Of a stretch of 64,000 bases of DNA, positions 42,287-51,140 are shown one piece after another (the stretch's first letter is position 1; each line of letters opens with the position of its first letter). The translations under genes were made by a program, and so were the position numbers. The notes beneath the pieces were generated by a model, which ran no database searches, was not told where the DNA came from, and worked only from the letters and a program-made list of their open reading frames with translations. The DNA is from Nostoc sp. NMS8 (lineage in GTDB: Bacteria; Cyanobacteriota; Cyanobacteriia; Cyanobacteriales; Nostocaceae), in contig NZ_JABXKK010000119.1 in NCBI RefSeq assembly GCF_017115045.1, positions 1 to 64,000 on the forward strand, in the 5' to 3' direction.

Positions 42287-42898
42287 TTACGCTTGTGTAA
42301 TACTGATATAGCTTGGTTGGGATTTGACTCTTTCTATCCAAGCTTTGATTGCAGGAAATTGTGTTAAATCAAACCCGCCTTCATCAGCTACATGAGTGTA
42401 AGCGAATAAGGCAATATCAGCAATTGTGTAGCGCTCGCCCACAAAAAAAGTGTGAGAAGTTAAATGTTTATCCATCAAGTTAAGTGCTGTATAACCTGGT
42501 TCACGTTTTTGCTTGATAGCTTGACTATATTCTTCAGTTTTACCTAAAATAGAAATCCAAAATCTTGATGTAGCAATAAAAGGCTCATGACTATATTGTT
42601 CAAAACATAACCATTGCAGCACTTGCGCTCGTAAAAAGCGGTCATAAGGTAAAAATTCTGTGCCTTCACTCAGATACACCAATATGGCATTTGATTCTGC
42701 CAAATATTTCTCTGGCTCGATTTCTAAAATAGGTATCTTCCCATTGGGATTTTTACTTAAAAATTCTGGTGTGCGAGTATCACCTTTCAAGATATTAAGC
42801 TCTATTCTCTCAAAAGGCATACCTAGTTGTGTCAATAAAAGACGTATCTTATAACCATTGCCAGAAGGTAAAAAATCGTACAGACGCAGTAGTTCCAT
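42287..42898 (-). CDS. Glutathione S-transferase family protein
   Basis: A 203-residue GST. The N-terminal thioredoxin-like domain (LRLYDFLPSGNGYKIRLLLTQLG) has Ser12 or Asn14 near the position of the catalytic Ser/Tyr, followed by the cis-Pro motif NGKIPILEI and the ESNAILVYL glutathione-binding segment. The C-terminal helical domain carries FFVGERYTIADIALFAYTHV, the usual hydrophobic-staple region. It may conjugate or reduce electrophiles; the substrate is unknown. Monocistronic. Confidence 0.92.
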   Translation of the reverse strand: MELLRLYDFLPSGNGYKIRLLLTQLGMPFERIELNILKGDTRTPEFLSKNPNGKIPILEIEPEKYLAESNAILVYLSEGTEFLPYDRFLRAQVLQWLCFEQYSHEPFIATSRFWISILGKTEEYSQAIKQKREPGYTALNLMDKHLTSHTFFVGERYTIADIALFAYTHVADEGGFDLTQFPAIKAWIERVKSQPSYISITQA

Positions 42899-43097
42899 GT
42901 TAAAATACAGTTAGGAAAATGCTAATAAGTAAAGGTTCAAAATACAATATCTTACCAAAAGATTTTCCCAAAACCGGATATTTTTTTTGTATTTAGCATC
43001 TGAACGTACTACATAAAATTATCTGAGAAAATAAAAAAAAGTATTATTTATTTCTAGATTGAGATGTTTAATTTAGTCAGTGGTCGAGAATAAAAGT

Positions 43098-43799
43098 ATG
43101 TGTGGAAGATTTACGCTAAACCAGTTGGCAGCAGGATTATCTCAAGTTTTCCATGTGGAGTCAGTTCCAGATTTAGCAGCTGAATATAACATCGCACCTA
43201 CGCAAATGGTGGCAACAGTGTTACAAAATCCCGAAAGCGAAAAGCGTGAATTTAAGCAGTTGCATTGGGGGTTAATTCCGTCATGGGCGAAAGATGCGGG
43301 AATCGGGGCAAAGCTGATTAACGCCAGAGCAGAAACCGTTGCCGAAAAACCATCTTTTCGTTCGGCTTTCAAGCATAGACGCTGTTTAGTGCTAGCTGAT
43401 GGCTTTTATGAGTGGCAACGCCAACCAGGTAAGAAACAGCCATTTTATTTTCGTCTCCAAGATGGGCAACCTTTCGGCTTTGCCGGTTTGTGGGAGAGAT
43501 GGAAAACCCCTGCTAACGAAGAAATAATCTCTTGTACAATTTTGACAACGGCAGCTAACGAATTACTCCAACCCATTCATGAGCGGATGCCAGTGATTCT
43601 GGAGCCACAAGATTACGATTTATGGCTAGATTCCCAAGTGCAAACGCCCCAAACCCTACAGCAGCTATTGCGTCCCTATCCAGCGCCAGCAATGACTGCA
43701 TATCCAGTTAGCACCTTGGTAAACAACTCTCGGCATAATAGTTCAGAATGTATCGTACCCCTCAGTCAGGAGAATGCCCCCGCAAATCAGTTAAATTAG
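43098..43799 (+). CDS. SOS-response-associated peptidase (SRAP/HMCES-YedK family)
   Basis: A 233-residue SRAP protein. The start is set at the ATG giving MCGRF because Cys2 must be N-terminal after Met removal to form the thiazolidine crosslink with abasic DNA; an upstream GTG would bury it. Other catalytic motifs are present: NARAETVAEKPSFRSAF, CLVLADGFYEWQ (Glu) and HERMPVIL (His). The family shields abasic sites in single-stranded DNA. No LexA-like box was seen just upstream. Confidence 0.93.
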   Translation: MCGRFTLNQLAAGLSQVFHVESVPDLAAEYNIAPTQMVATVLQNPESEKREFKQLHWGLIPSWAKDAGIGAKLINARAETVAEKPSFRSAFKHRRCLVLADGFYEWQRQPGKKQPFYFRLQDGQPFGFAGLWERWKTPANEEIISCTILTTAANELLQPIHERMPVILEPQDYDLWLDSQVQTPQTLQQLLRPYPAPAMTAYPVSTLVNNSRHNSSECIVPLSQENAPANQLN

Positions 43800-43840
43800 C
43801 TATTGAGTGAATTATGGAATTGGGGAGACAAGGAAAATAA

Positions 43841-43892
43841 CCAATGCCCAATGCCCAATGCCCAATGCCCCAGTACGCAATACGCAATACCC
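43841..43892. repeat. Short tandem heptamer repeats before ycf3
   Basis: CCAATGCCCAATGCCC is repeated about four times and followed by TACGCAATACGCAATACCC. This classic short tandem repeat lies within 10 bases of the ycf3 start. Confidence 0.75.
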
Positions 43893-43902
43893 AGAGACAA
43901 AT

Positions 43903-44424
43903 ATGCCAAGAACACAGAAAAACGATAATTTTGTTGACAAATCCTTTACAGTGATGGCGGATATCATTTTGAAGATCCTGCCAACTAACAAAAAAGCTAA
44001 AGAAGCGTTTGTTTATTATCGAGATGGTATGTCGGCCCAGGCGGAAGGGGAATATGCTGAGGCATTGGAATACTATGAAGAAGCTCTAACACTAGAGGAA
44101 GATACTAACGATCGCGGCTATATTTTCTACAATATGGGGCTAATCTATGCCAGCAATGGCGACCACCAAAAGGCTTTAGAACTATATCACAAGGCAATTG
44201 AGTTAAACCCACGCCTACCCCAAGCTTTGAACAATATCGCCGTGATTTATCACTACCAAGGCGAAAAGGAAAAAGAAGCTGGAGATAACGAGGCTGGCGA
44301 AGCACTTTTTGACCAAGCCGCAGACTATTGGATTCGTGCTATTCGCATGGCTCCCAATAACTACATCGAAGCCCAAAACTGGCTGAAAACCACCGGGCGA
44401 TCGCAAATTGACGTATTCTTCTAA
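43903..44424 (+). CDS. ycf3: Photosystem I assembly protein Ycf3
   Basis: A 173-residue TPR protein. The start is the ATG for MPRTQKNDNFVDKSFTVMAD; the longer frame upstream only translates tandem repeats. Three TPR units follow (about residues 35-140: AFVYYRDGMSAQAEGEYAEA, GYIFYNMGLIYASNGDHQKA, PQALNNIAVIYHYQGEKEK). Ycf3 helps assemble photosystem I subunits on the thylakoid surface, so this gene marks an oxygenic phototroph. The conserved C-terminus NYIEAQNWLKTTGR is intact. Confidence 0.95.
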   Translation: MPRTQKNDNFVDKSFTVMADIILKILPTNKKAKEAFVYYRDGMSAQAEGEYAEALEYYEEALTLEEDTNDRGYIFYNMGLIYASNGDHQKALELYHKAIELNPRLPQALNNIAVIYHYQGEKEKEAGDNEAGEALFDQAADYWIRAIRMAPNNYIEAQNWLKTTGRSQIDVFF

Positions 44425-44492
44425 AAGTGATGAGTTAGGAATTATAAATCATCTACTCCTAACTCTGCACTCCCCACTCCCCACTAAAAAAT

Positions 44493-44783
44493 ATGATTGA
44501 CCAAGAACAAGTTCACAAGGTAGCTAATCTTGCTCGTTTAGAGTTGACTCCACAAGAAGAAGAACAATTCACTACTCAGTTGGGAAGTATTCTGGACTAT
44601 ATTGAACAACTGAATGAACTTGATGTCACTAACGTGGCCCCAACAACACGGGCAATTGATGTTAGTAATATCACACGAGAGGATGAGTTGCAACCCTACC
44701 CTGACAGACAAAGTATTCTCAATGGTGCGCCTGAACAGGAAGGCGAATTTTTCAAAGTACCAAAAATCCTCAATGCTGAATAG
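44493..44783 (+). CDS. gatC: Aspartyl/glutamyl-tRNA amidotransferase subunit C
   Basis: A 96-residue GatC, the small stabilising subunit of GatCAB that converts Glu-tRNA(Gln) to Gln-tRNA(Gln) (and Asp-tRNA(Asn) where relevant). The sequence has the family pattern VHKVANLARLELTPQEEEQF, LDYIEQLNELDVTNVAPTT and the terminal FFKVPKIL. It is not next to gatA or gatB here, as often in cyanobacteria. Palindromes follow it at 44832-44901. Confidence 0.95.
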   Translation: MIDQEQVHKVANLARLELTPQEEEQFTTQLGSILDYIEQLNELDVTNVAPTTRAIDVSNITREDELQPYPDRQSILNGAPEQEGEFFKVPKILNAE

Positions 44784-45106
44784 TCATGGAAGAGGAAAAG
44801 GGGAACAATTAATTGTCGGTCTTGCTTCAATCCCACGCCGTTGCGCGTGGGTTAATTCTGGCTCAAGCCGGACTGAAATGGACATGATATCATGTCCGGC
44901 TAAAGACTTATCATTTAAAGCGCAGGGGGCGGGGAGCAGGGGGAAAGAGGCTTTTGGGATTTTTGCACAGATACGGTAATCATAAGTGATTCACCGCACT
45001 TGATTATGATATGAAATCATGCAGTTAGTAATGTATAATTAACCCCAACAGTTCAGGGTGCTTGTCAAGTATTGAAAAACTTGCTCGTACTGCCAAAGTA
45101 TGTTCT
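44784..45106. other. Intergenic with overlapping hairpins and repeats
   Basis: 323 bases without a gene. Hairpins at 44832-44851 (CCCACGC...GCGTGGG) and 44866-44901, a G-rich repeat at 44922-44950 (GGGGGCGGGGAGCAGGGGG) and a promoter-like AT-rich stretch after 45000 are present. Confidence 0.5.
44832..44901. repeat. Tandem palindromes downstream of gatC
   Basis: First, CCCACGC...GCGTGGG (7-bp stem, 6-base loop). Second, AGCCGGAC (44866-44873) pairs with GTCCGGCT (44894-44901), but its inner part is itself an 18-bp perfect palindrome, GGACATGATATCATGTCC (44880-44897), so two mutually exclusive folds are possible. Likely a repeat; terminator function unproven. Confidence 0.6.
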
Positions 45107-45367
45107 ATGTCTAAATCTGCAATCACCGTTACCGTCAAGTTGTTCGCTGCTTATCAAGAAGCCTTTAGGGTTTCGGAGTTGGTGCTGGAATTTCCTAATA
45201 GTATGCCAGTTAAATCAGTATGCGATCACCTCATAGCTGAACACCCTGAACTCTCCCAATGGCGCGATATAACTCGGTTTGGGATTAATCTGATATTTGT
45301 CGAACCAGATACACTACTACAAGATGGGGATGAAGTTGTGCTGATTCCACCAGTTAGCGGTGGTTAG
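45107..45367 (+). CDS. MoaD/ThiS-family ubiquitin-like sulfur carrier
   Basis: An 86-residue beta-grasp protein (ATG start; a longer TTG-type frame exists upstream). The pattern VTVKLFAAYQEAFRV at the start and the C-terminal VVLIPPVSGG with the terminal Gly-Gly needed for thiocarboxylation are intact. MoaD supplies sulfur for molybdopterin; similar proteins beside threonine synthase genes serve cysteine or methionine biosynthesis. No partner gene is in this window, so the pathway is not fixed. Confidence 0.85.
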   Translation: MSKSAITVTVKLFAAYQEAFRVSELVLEFPNSMPVKSVCDHLIAEHPELSQWRDITRFGINLIFVEPDTLLQDGDEVVLIPPVSGG

Positions 45368-45408
45368 GAAAACAGTTATGAGTTATGAGTTCTCTAAGTA
45401 ATAACTAC

Positions 45409-46266
45409 TCAAAGAGAATTGGCATTAGCAGTTAGTTCCACTAAGCGGTCTAACTCTTGCTGCATCTGACTAACAACTAATTCATAACATTCATTGACAT
45501 AATAGCGATCGCTAGCTGCTTCACGACCGTAGCGTTCAAATATAATTGGCGGACAAACCCGCGTATATATGGGCACTGGCAATGGAATATTGGGTAATGG
45601 GCCAATTGCTAATCCCCAAGGCAGTCCGAGATAGATTGGAAAAACTTCTGGGTCGATACCTAATAGCCAAGGCATCCCCCACTCGTGGAGTTGCTGCACA
45701 ACTTTGTAGCAGTCAGCGATGATAATGAGTGTATCGTGAGCGCCCCAGGAAATCACAGGCACAATCGGCACATTTTCCCGTAACGCTAACTTGATAAATC
45801 CTTGCCGTCCCGCAAAATAGATTTTGTTACGTAAATAAAACGGTCGGAAGACATCTTCGGCTCCACCAGGATATACTAGTACACTAGCTCCAGAGTGTAA
45901 GGCAGTATAAGCCATTTTCGGATGGGCGATAATTGCTCCAGCCTTGGCGGCTAGTTGCGCTAGTGGCGTGCTAACCTGCCAAGCCTTGGGATGCATCAAA
46001 CCATAAACGGGTTGATCTACACCAAATCGTCGGAACCAGTCATACATCACCATTGCCATGTCGGGTGCTGCGAGTCCCCCATTGTGCGAACCGACAAATA
46101 GAACTTTTTGTTGGGGTGGAATATTATCCCAGCCACTAGTTTTAACTCGGAAATAGTGGTGATAGAAAAAGCCAAACACAGGCATCAGAGATTCTATGAA
46201 CTTTGGATCTCGCTCATCCAAAGACCAGCCGGGTTTTTTATTTAATAAATGTTGCTTTTTTGACAT
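45409..46266 (-). CDS. Lysophospholipid acyltransferase-like protein (DAGAT/LPLAT type)
   Basis: A 285-residue membrane-associated acyltransferase. The catalytic His motif appears as VGSHNGGLAAPD, and the second block as VYPGGAEDVFRPF, a pattern nearer to plant/bacterial DAGAT-like proteins than to PlsC (HX4D). Other motifs are PKAWQVSTPLAQLAAKAGAI and FIKLALRENVPIVPV. It probably acylates a glycerolipid or related alcohol at the membrane. Transcribed alone, convergent with the MoaD-like gene. Confidence 0.8.
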   Translation of the reverse strand: MSKKQHLLNKKPGWSLDERDPKFIESLMPVFGFFYHHYFRVKTSGWDNIPPQQKVLFVGSHNGGLAAPDMAMVMYDWFRRFGVDQPVYGLMHPKAWQVSTPLAQLAAKAGAIIAHPKMAYTALHSGASVLVYPGGAEDVFRPFYLRNKIYFAGRQGFIKLALRENVPIVPVISWGAHDTLIIIADCYKVVQQLHEWGMPWLLGIDPEVFPIYLGLPWGLAIGPLPNIPLPVPIYTRVCPPIIFERYGREAASDRYYVNECYELVVSQMQQELDRLVELTANANSL

Positions 46267-46335
46267 CGATGCATTCTAGCAGCATTGGCAAAGTTCAAAC
46301 AATCCTTTTTAAATCAAGATGCGGGGCTAATTCTT

Positions 46336-46363
46336 CCATTCCCTATTCCCTATTCCCTATTCC
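46336..46363. repeat. Short tandem heptamer repeats
   Basis: CATTCCCTATTCCCTATTCC tract, three CCCTATT units and a variant unit, located between the acyltransferase and GNAT genes, about 30 bases before the latter. Confidence 0.6.
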
Positions 46364-46393
46364 ATAATAATTAAAACCCAAAAAGGATCTGCT

Positions 46394-46993
46394 GTGAAGG
46401 CTCTAATTAGACTAGCTCATGAAAGTGATGCCTTAAAAATGCTGGCAATTTATGCGCCAGTTGTGCGGGAAACTGCAATTTCTTTTGAAATAGAGCCTCC
46501 CAGGCAAACGGAATTTGAAGGACGCATTAATAACTATCAACAGCAGATGCCTTGGCTAGTGTGTGAAATTAACGGTGAGCTTTTAGGTTATGCCTATGCT
46601 ACTCCCTACCGGACTCGTGCTGCCTATCAATGGTCTGTAGAATCATCCGTGTACGTAAATGCTGAACATCGCAGAAAAGGAGTTGCTAAAGCTTTGTATA
46701 CTTCCCTTTTTGGGTTGCTGCAACTCCAAGGATTTTATAATGTTTTTGCTGCGATCGCTTTACCTAATCCAGCAAGTGTTGCTGTGCATGAAGCTGTCGG
46801 TTTTTCACCTGTAGGTGTATTTCGCAGAGTTGGATATAAATTTAGTGAATGGCATGATGTCGGCTGGTGGCAACTATATCTGCAAAAAGAGCTACCTTTA
46901 TCTATAAATCAGCCTCTTTCTTTGCTAGAAGTTCAAAAATTGTCTCTGTGGAATGAAGTTTTAAGAAGTGGTCTTTTATTACTTCGCATTTAA
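46394..46993 (+). CDS. GNAT-family N-acetyltransferase (phosphinothricin acetyltransferase-like)
   Basis: A 199-residue GNAT of the PAT/Bar-like group. The acetyl-CoA-binding pattern is EHRRKGVAKALYTSLFGLLQ and the substrate-side elements SVYVNAEHRRKG and IALPNPASVAVHEAVGFSPVGVFRRVGYK are typical. Known relatives acetylate methionine sulfone/sulfoximine or phosphinothricin. Start is GTG. A C-terminal tail of about 30 residues is extra. The repeat copy 2 begins just after the stop. Confidence 0.9.
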   Translation: MKALIRLAHESDALKMLAIYAPVVRETAISFEIEPPRQTEFEGRINNYQQQMPWLVCEINGELLGYAYATPYRTRAAYQWSVESSVYVNAEHRRKGVAKALYTSLFGLLQLQGFYNVFAAIALPNPASVAVHEAVGFSPVGVFRRVGYKFSEWHDVGWWQLYLQKELPLSINQPLSLLEVQKLSLWNEVLRSGLLLLRI

Positions 46994-46996
46994 TAA

Positions 46997-47081
46997 GCTA
47001 AAAACATCTAATTTGCATAATCGAATTAAACATAACTCTTGTGGGGTGGGCAACATGAGTGCCCATCTGATGCAATTTAAA
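46997..47081 (+). repeat. Dispersed intergenic repeat, copy 2
   Basis: Matches 40656-40740 nearly base for base over its first part; it has GGGCAACATGAGTGCCCA where copy 1 has GGGCAAAATGAGCGCCCA. The altered pair (A-T for G-C) keeps the hairpin, which hints at structure. Confidence 0.8.
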
Positions 47082-47245
47082 TATGGAACAGCTGATCGTG
47101 TCAGTTAAATTAAACCGCGTCTACCTTGAAAACCATAGTTTTTTGGAATTAGTTAAAGCTCATAACTCAAGGCATGAACAAATAATGTACTCTCCCTAAG
47201 AACTCCAGGTTTCAAAATGGACGAGGTTAAGGTATGAAAATCAGA

Positions 47246-48502
47246 TTAATAAGTCCAGTTTTGCTTAGTCTGCAAACTATAGGTTCCATCTTTCACATTC
47301 ACCCGCTCAGGAATTAGATTTAAATCTCTAAATATATTTGCCTGATGTTGTAAAGCATTGAGCGATTGGTCGTCAATCGGAATGATAGCGCGTTCGCCAC
47401 TATGTTTCTGTAAAAGTTCTACAATAGATGGATCGATTTCATGGTGTTTTGCCAATCGTTGAACAGCTTCTAATTCCTGTTTATTAGCCCAAGTTCCAGC
47501 TTCGTTTACCTCTTCTAAAATCACCTTGAGTAAGTCGGGATAGTCGCGTACCAATTCGGGAATTGCATAGTAATAGGTGGGAACTTCCACGGAGGCTTTG
47601 TCACCAAATATGCTTTCTAGGTCTGCAATCGATCGCCCTGGATAAGCGCTTCGGGCTTGGGTTGCTGTGTAGGGAACCCAAATCACCCAAGCATCGAGTT
47701 CACCCCGACGGAATCGCGGCAGCGCCTCCGGTTGTGTAAGATAAACTGGCTCGATATCGTTAAAATCGAGGCCGACTTTTGCCAGCGATCGCACAAGTAT
47801 ATAATGTGCGCTTGAGCCTTTGTCAAAAGCGATCTTTTTACCCTTCAGGTCTGCTAGTGTCTGAATTGGTGAATCTTCCGGCACTAAAATTGCTTGACCT
47901 TTGGGAGCAGTATATTTTTCTTTAGCCACCCGCACAAATACATGATCTGCCGCTTGAGAGAAGATGCTGGCTGTGGCACCGCCGCCGCAGAAATCAATTG
48001 TCCCATTGCTTAGTGCTTCTATCAGAGAAGAGGCTGATAAAAAACTTGTCCAGGTAATAATCAGCCCATAAGGTCGCAAACGGTTTTCCAGCAAGCCTTG
48101 ATCGCGGAGAACTTCCAGATTTGTCATTCCCTCTGGATATCCAATTTTGAGTTGCTTGAGCCGCCGCGCTTGCTCTGCTAAGGGCGTGTTGCTAGATTGA
48201 GCAGAACGCTGAGAAAACCAGCGATCCAAAACTATACAGAAAATTATCCCCCCCGTAAACAGTCCCACGGTTTCCAGCAATTGGATTGTGGAGCTTTTGG
48301 ATAGTTGGAACTGATTACCAGATTCAGAAGCAGCAATAGCATGACCGTCAAAAACTAGAGGTAAGACCAAAATCGAGACAAGTCCGATGGAAAATAGAAC
48401 TGCAAACCTATAGGTAGCCGATCTACGAGTGGTTGATCTGAACGACCGTAAGATGTTTTGACCTGTGCATCTAGGCAGAAGGTCAATCAAACGGCTAATC
48501 AT
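47246..48502 (-). CDS. Membrane-anchored sulfonate-type substrate-binding protein
   Basis: A 418-residue SsuA/NMT1-like binding protein with an unusual front end: two hydrophobic segments (about 33-50, FAVLFSIGLVSILVLPLVF; about 75-95, LETVGLFTGGIIFCIVLDRWF) precede the binding fold. The fold shows LKIGYPEGMTNLEVLRDQG, CGGGATASIFSQAADHVFV, IAFDKGSSAHYILVRSLAKVG and RRGELDAWVIWVP. No ATPase or permease is adjacent. It may hand substrate to the ABC proteins at 38.8-40.6 kb or act as a sensor; both are inference. Confidence 0.85.
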   Translation of the reverse strand: MISRLIDLLPRCTGQNILRSFRSTTRRSATYRFAVLFSIGLVSILVLPLVFDGHAIAASESGNQFQLSKSSTIQLLETVGLFTGGIIFCIVLDRWFSQRSAQSSNTPLAEQARRLKQLKIGYPEGMTNLEVLRDQGLLENRLRPYGLIITWTSFLSASSLIEALSNGTIDFCGGGATASIFSQAADHVFVRVAKEKYTAPKGQAILVPEDSPIQTLADLKGKKIAFDKGSSAHYILVRSLAKVGLDFNDIEPVYLTQPEALPRFRRGELDAWVIWVPYTATQARSAYPGRSIADLESIFGDKASVEVPTYYYAIPELVRDYPDLLKVILEEVNEAGTWANKQELEAVQRLAKHHEIDPSIVELLQKHSGERAIIPIDDQSLNALQHQANIFRDLNLIPERVNVKDGTYSLQTKQNWTY

Positions 48503-48732
48503 AATGACTCCTTTAATAAATAGATAAATATAGGTGATGGCAATTGTTGGATGAATTGGAGATGGGGGATAAAGTCAAAGCACCGCTTGATATGTATAAG
48601 CTACCAGATTTGCTCTGAGTTACACCTAATATGCGATACTCACATTATCATATCGATATTGTGGTAATTCTCTACAAAGGTTGAGCGATCGCTAGTTTCG
48701 GTTATCAGATAGGTGTTGAGTGAGGATTGGTG

Positions 48733-49401
48733 ATGGATTGGTTAATTGCAACAATTAAGATCGGGCTAGCTACGGCTGTGGCAACAACGTTTGACGACAA
48801 TATTTATCTGACTGCTTTTTTTAGCGAGGTTAATCGGACTTTTCGTCCTCAGCATGTTGTAGTTGGTGAGATTCTGGGGTTCACGGCTTTAGTGATAGTA
48901 AGTTTCATTGGGTTCTTGGTAGGTCTAGCAATTCCGTCAACTTGGACTGGTCTACTGGGGATTTTGCCGATACTCATTGGCTTGAACAATTTGCTCAACC
49001 TAAATAAGGATGATTCAGCCGAAGATAAGTCAGCCAATCTGAAAAGAAACTCTAAATTTCATGGATTTGATTCTAGAAAGCGATCGCTCTGGGACGTAGT
49101 TCGCGATCCCCAGACCTATCGCGTCTCTGCGGTAACTATTTCCAACGGCGGCAACAATCTTGGGATCTATATCCCTCTGTTTGCCACTAGCTCAATCCAA
49201 AATCTCAGTGTAATCGTACCAGTTTGCTATTTCATTGTTTTTTGCTGGCTGTTTATGTCTTATAATCTAACTCGTCTACCTGGTATCGCTTTGGTACTCA
49301 GCCGTTATGCTAGCAAGATTTTCCCCTTTGTGCTGATGTGGCTGGGTTTCAGAATTTTGATGGACAGCGAATCCTATCGGATTTTTTTACCGAACACTTG
49401 A
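48733..49401 (+). CDS. CadD-family cadmium resistance transporter
   Basis: A 222-residue membrane protein of the CadD family (ATG start; TTG and GTG directly before it are ignored). Five or six helices are predicted. The acidic motif TFDDNIYLTAFFSEV in helix 1, LLGILPILIGLNNLLNL and the NGGNNLGIYIPLFA segment are the family pattern. Known members confer cadmium resistance by efflux. No metal-responsive ArsR gene is directly adjacent. Confidence 0.88.
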   Translation: MDWLIATIKIGLATAVATTFDDNIYLTAFFSEVNRTFRPQHVVVGEILGFTALVIVSFIGFLVGLAIPSTWTGLLGILPILIGLNNLLNLNKDDSAEDKSANLKRNSKFHGFDSRKRSLWDVVRDPQTYRVSAVTISNGGNNLGIYIPLFATSSIQNLSVIVPVCYFIVFCWLFMSYNLTRLPGIALVLSRYASKIFPFVLMWLGFRILMDSESYRIFLPNT

Positions 49402-49777
49402 CATATTGCTGCTGATAATGTAGAGAGAGTGTTTAAATTTGGCAGATTCCGATTAGAGGTAAGGAGCCTGTTATGTGGAAGAAGGGCATAGCTAGCGATT
49501 GCTAAGAGAACGATCAATACAGATGCTCGGATACTTTGTAGGGCTTCACCTGACTTAAAATGTAAGTTCTCCGAAAGGAGTACATTTCGCAACTCTTGGA
49601 GACACTACCGCATAGCAAGATCCCTGTAGGGGTACACTGCATTCGCAATTAATTTTGTTTATCTACTTATCTTTGCCCAGAGTGATATCTGCATTGCTAT
49701 AGTAGTGTAGCCAGATAACCAGAAACAGCATCCCTCTGTCATCATTCAAGGTATTACAGCTATTTTCAATTAAAAGA
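49402..49777. other. Intergenic region, no gene seen
   Basis: 376 bases. A minus-strand open frame (49374-49592) overlaps the cadD-like gene end and resembles repeat-derived sequence rather than a gene. A repeat-like stretch with CTGTAGGGGTACACTGC lies at about 49623. The MFS gene's promoter is presumably near 49700-49770. Confidence 0.45.
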
Positions 49778-50977
49778 ATGCGAATTCGACCTAACACCTT
49801 GAGCTTCACTGTATTTTTAGGGGCACTCTCGGCTCTACCACCCCTATCAATCGATATGGGATTACCAGCTTTCCCGACAATTAGCGAGGCATTAAGGGCA
49901 TCTTCTGGGTCTGTAGGGTTAACGCTGAGTTTATTCATGCTTGGCTTTGCCCTTGCCCAACTTGTCTTTGGCCCCCTCTCAGATCGTTTTGGACGCAAAC
50001 CAGTTTTGCTATTTGGCTGTGGACTCTTCACGCTAGCAGGAGCAGCCTGTGCTGTTGCACCATCAATCGGTAGTCTCATCGCTTGGCGTTTGGTTCAAGG
50101 TGCTGGTGCTGGTGCTGGTATGGTGATGACATTGGCGATTGTCCGCGATTTATTTGAGGGTGCAACTGCACGCGCCCAACTCTCTTATGTCAACTTGGTG
50201 ATGAGTGTAGCACCAATGATTGCACCGACAATCGGCGGTAGAGTGCTGATGGTGGCTAATTGGCGGGCTATTTATGGGACACTTGCGATCGCAGGTTTAT
50301 TGCTAGTGTTATCTATTGCTCTAGGACTAAGTGAATCTATAGGGCATCGTGATGTAGATGCTATCCAACCAGTTCGCTTAATTAAAAATTACGGGCGCAT
50401 TCTCACCAACCCAATCTGTCTTGGTTACGCCCTTGTTAATGCTTTTAACTTTGGCTGTATGTTTGCTTATGTTGCTGGCTCTCCCCTGGTGATGCTCAAC
50501 GTTTTTGATGTTTCCACCGCAACTTACGGTTGGTTGTTCGCCTCCACCGCCTTCGGTATTATGGCAGGCTCTTTCTTAAATGGACGGTTGAGTATTCAAG
50601 GTGTGTTACCTTCACGTTTGTTGACTGTGGGATTAGTGACTGCTACAGCATCAGCGATCGCCCTGGTAATTGTGTCAGTGAGTGGTGTTGCTCAAGTAAT
50701 AACACTGATGCCATTATTAGTAATTAATACCTTCTGTCGGGGGATTATTTCACCCAATGCGATGCACGGTGCAATTCAGCCAGTCCCAGAAAGTGCTGGG
50801 GTTGCTGCTGCTGTAGTCGGATTTATGCAGATGTTGGCTGGTGCTGTCGCTAGTGGATTAGTAGCATTTCTTTATGATGGTCATACAGCGATCGCCATGT
50901 CTAGTGTGATGGCTATATTTGCGATCGCTTCTTTCGCCGCCTATTTTGGACTGGTGCAGCGCAGTCAAGTTGTGTGA
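49778..50977 (+). CDS. MFS drug exporter, Bcr/CflA type
   Basis: A 399-residue major-facilitator transporter with 12 predicted helices. The loop 2-3 motif GPLSDRFGRKPVL and motif C-like GAGAGAGMVMTLAIVRDLF point to the proton-driven DHA1/Bcr-CflA drug-efflux group; LSIDMGLPAFP at the start is typical. The transported substrate cannot be inferred. The C-terminal half contains many small residues (Gly/Ala). It stands alone downstream of cadD-like. Confidence 0.92.
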   Translation: MRIRPNTLSFTVFLGALSALPPLSIDMGLPAFPTISEALRASSGSVGLTLSLFMLGFALAQLVFGPLSDRFGRKPVLLFGCGLFTLAGAACAVAPSIGSLIAWRLVQGAGAGAGMVMTLAIVRDLFEGATARAQLSYVNLVMSVAPMIAPTIGGRVLMVANWRAIYGTLAIAGLLLVLSIALGLSESIGHRDVDAIQPVRLIKNYGRILTNPICLGYALVNAFNFGCMFAYVAGSPLVMLNVFDVSTATYGWLFASTAFGIMAGSFLNGRLSIQGVLPSRLLTVGLVTATASAIALVIVSVSGVAQVITLMPLLVINTFCRGIISPNAMHGAIQPVPESAGVAAAVVGFMQMLAGAVASGLVAFLYDGHTAIAMSSVMAIFAIASFAAYFGLVQRSQVV

Positions 50978-51140
50978 GTGCGATCGCCTACGATAAGCGC
51001 AAACCAAATTACTGGAAACTCGATCTATCGCCCTTACTGATGCCCAGTGCTAGAAGCCTTTCTGTTATCTGTGGCAATCGTTAGTTAAACGGCGATACAT
51101 GACAGATATATAATTGGTATTTGTTTTTGAGTGAATAAAT

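Noticed and set aside
43807..43902. N-terminal extension of ycf3 (32 codons)
   Set aside because: Translates tandem heptamer repeats; the conserved Ycf3 start MPRTQ lies at 43903.
44614..44979. 121-codon frame overlapping gatC
   Set aside because: Overlaps the well-supported gatC in another frame and runs into repeats.
49374..49592. 72-codon minus-strand frame after the cadD-like gene
   Set aside because: Overlaps the cadD-like 3' end and reads repeat-like sequence; no start signals.
49663..50079. 138-codon minus-strand frame over the MFS start
   Set aside because: Shadow of the MFS gene with Ser/Pro-rich nonsense composition.
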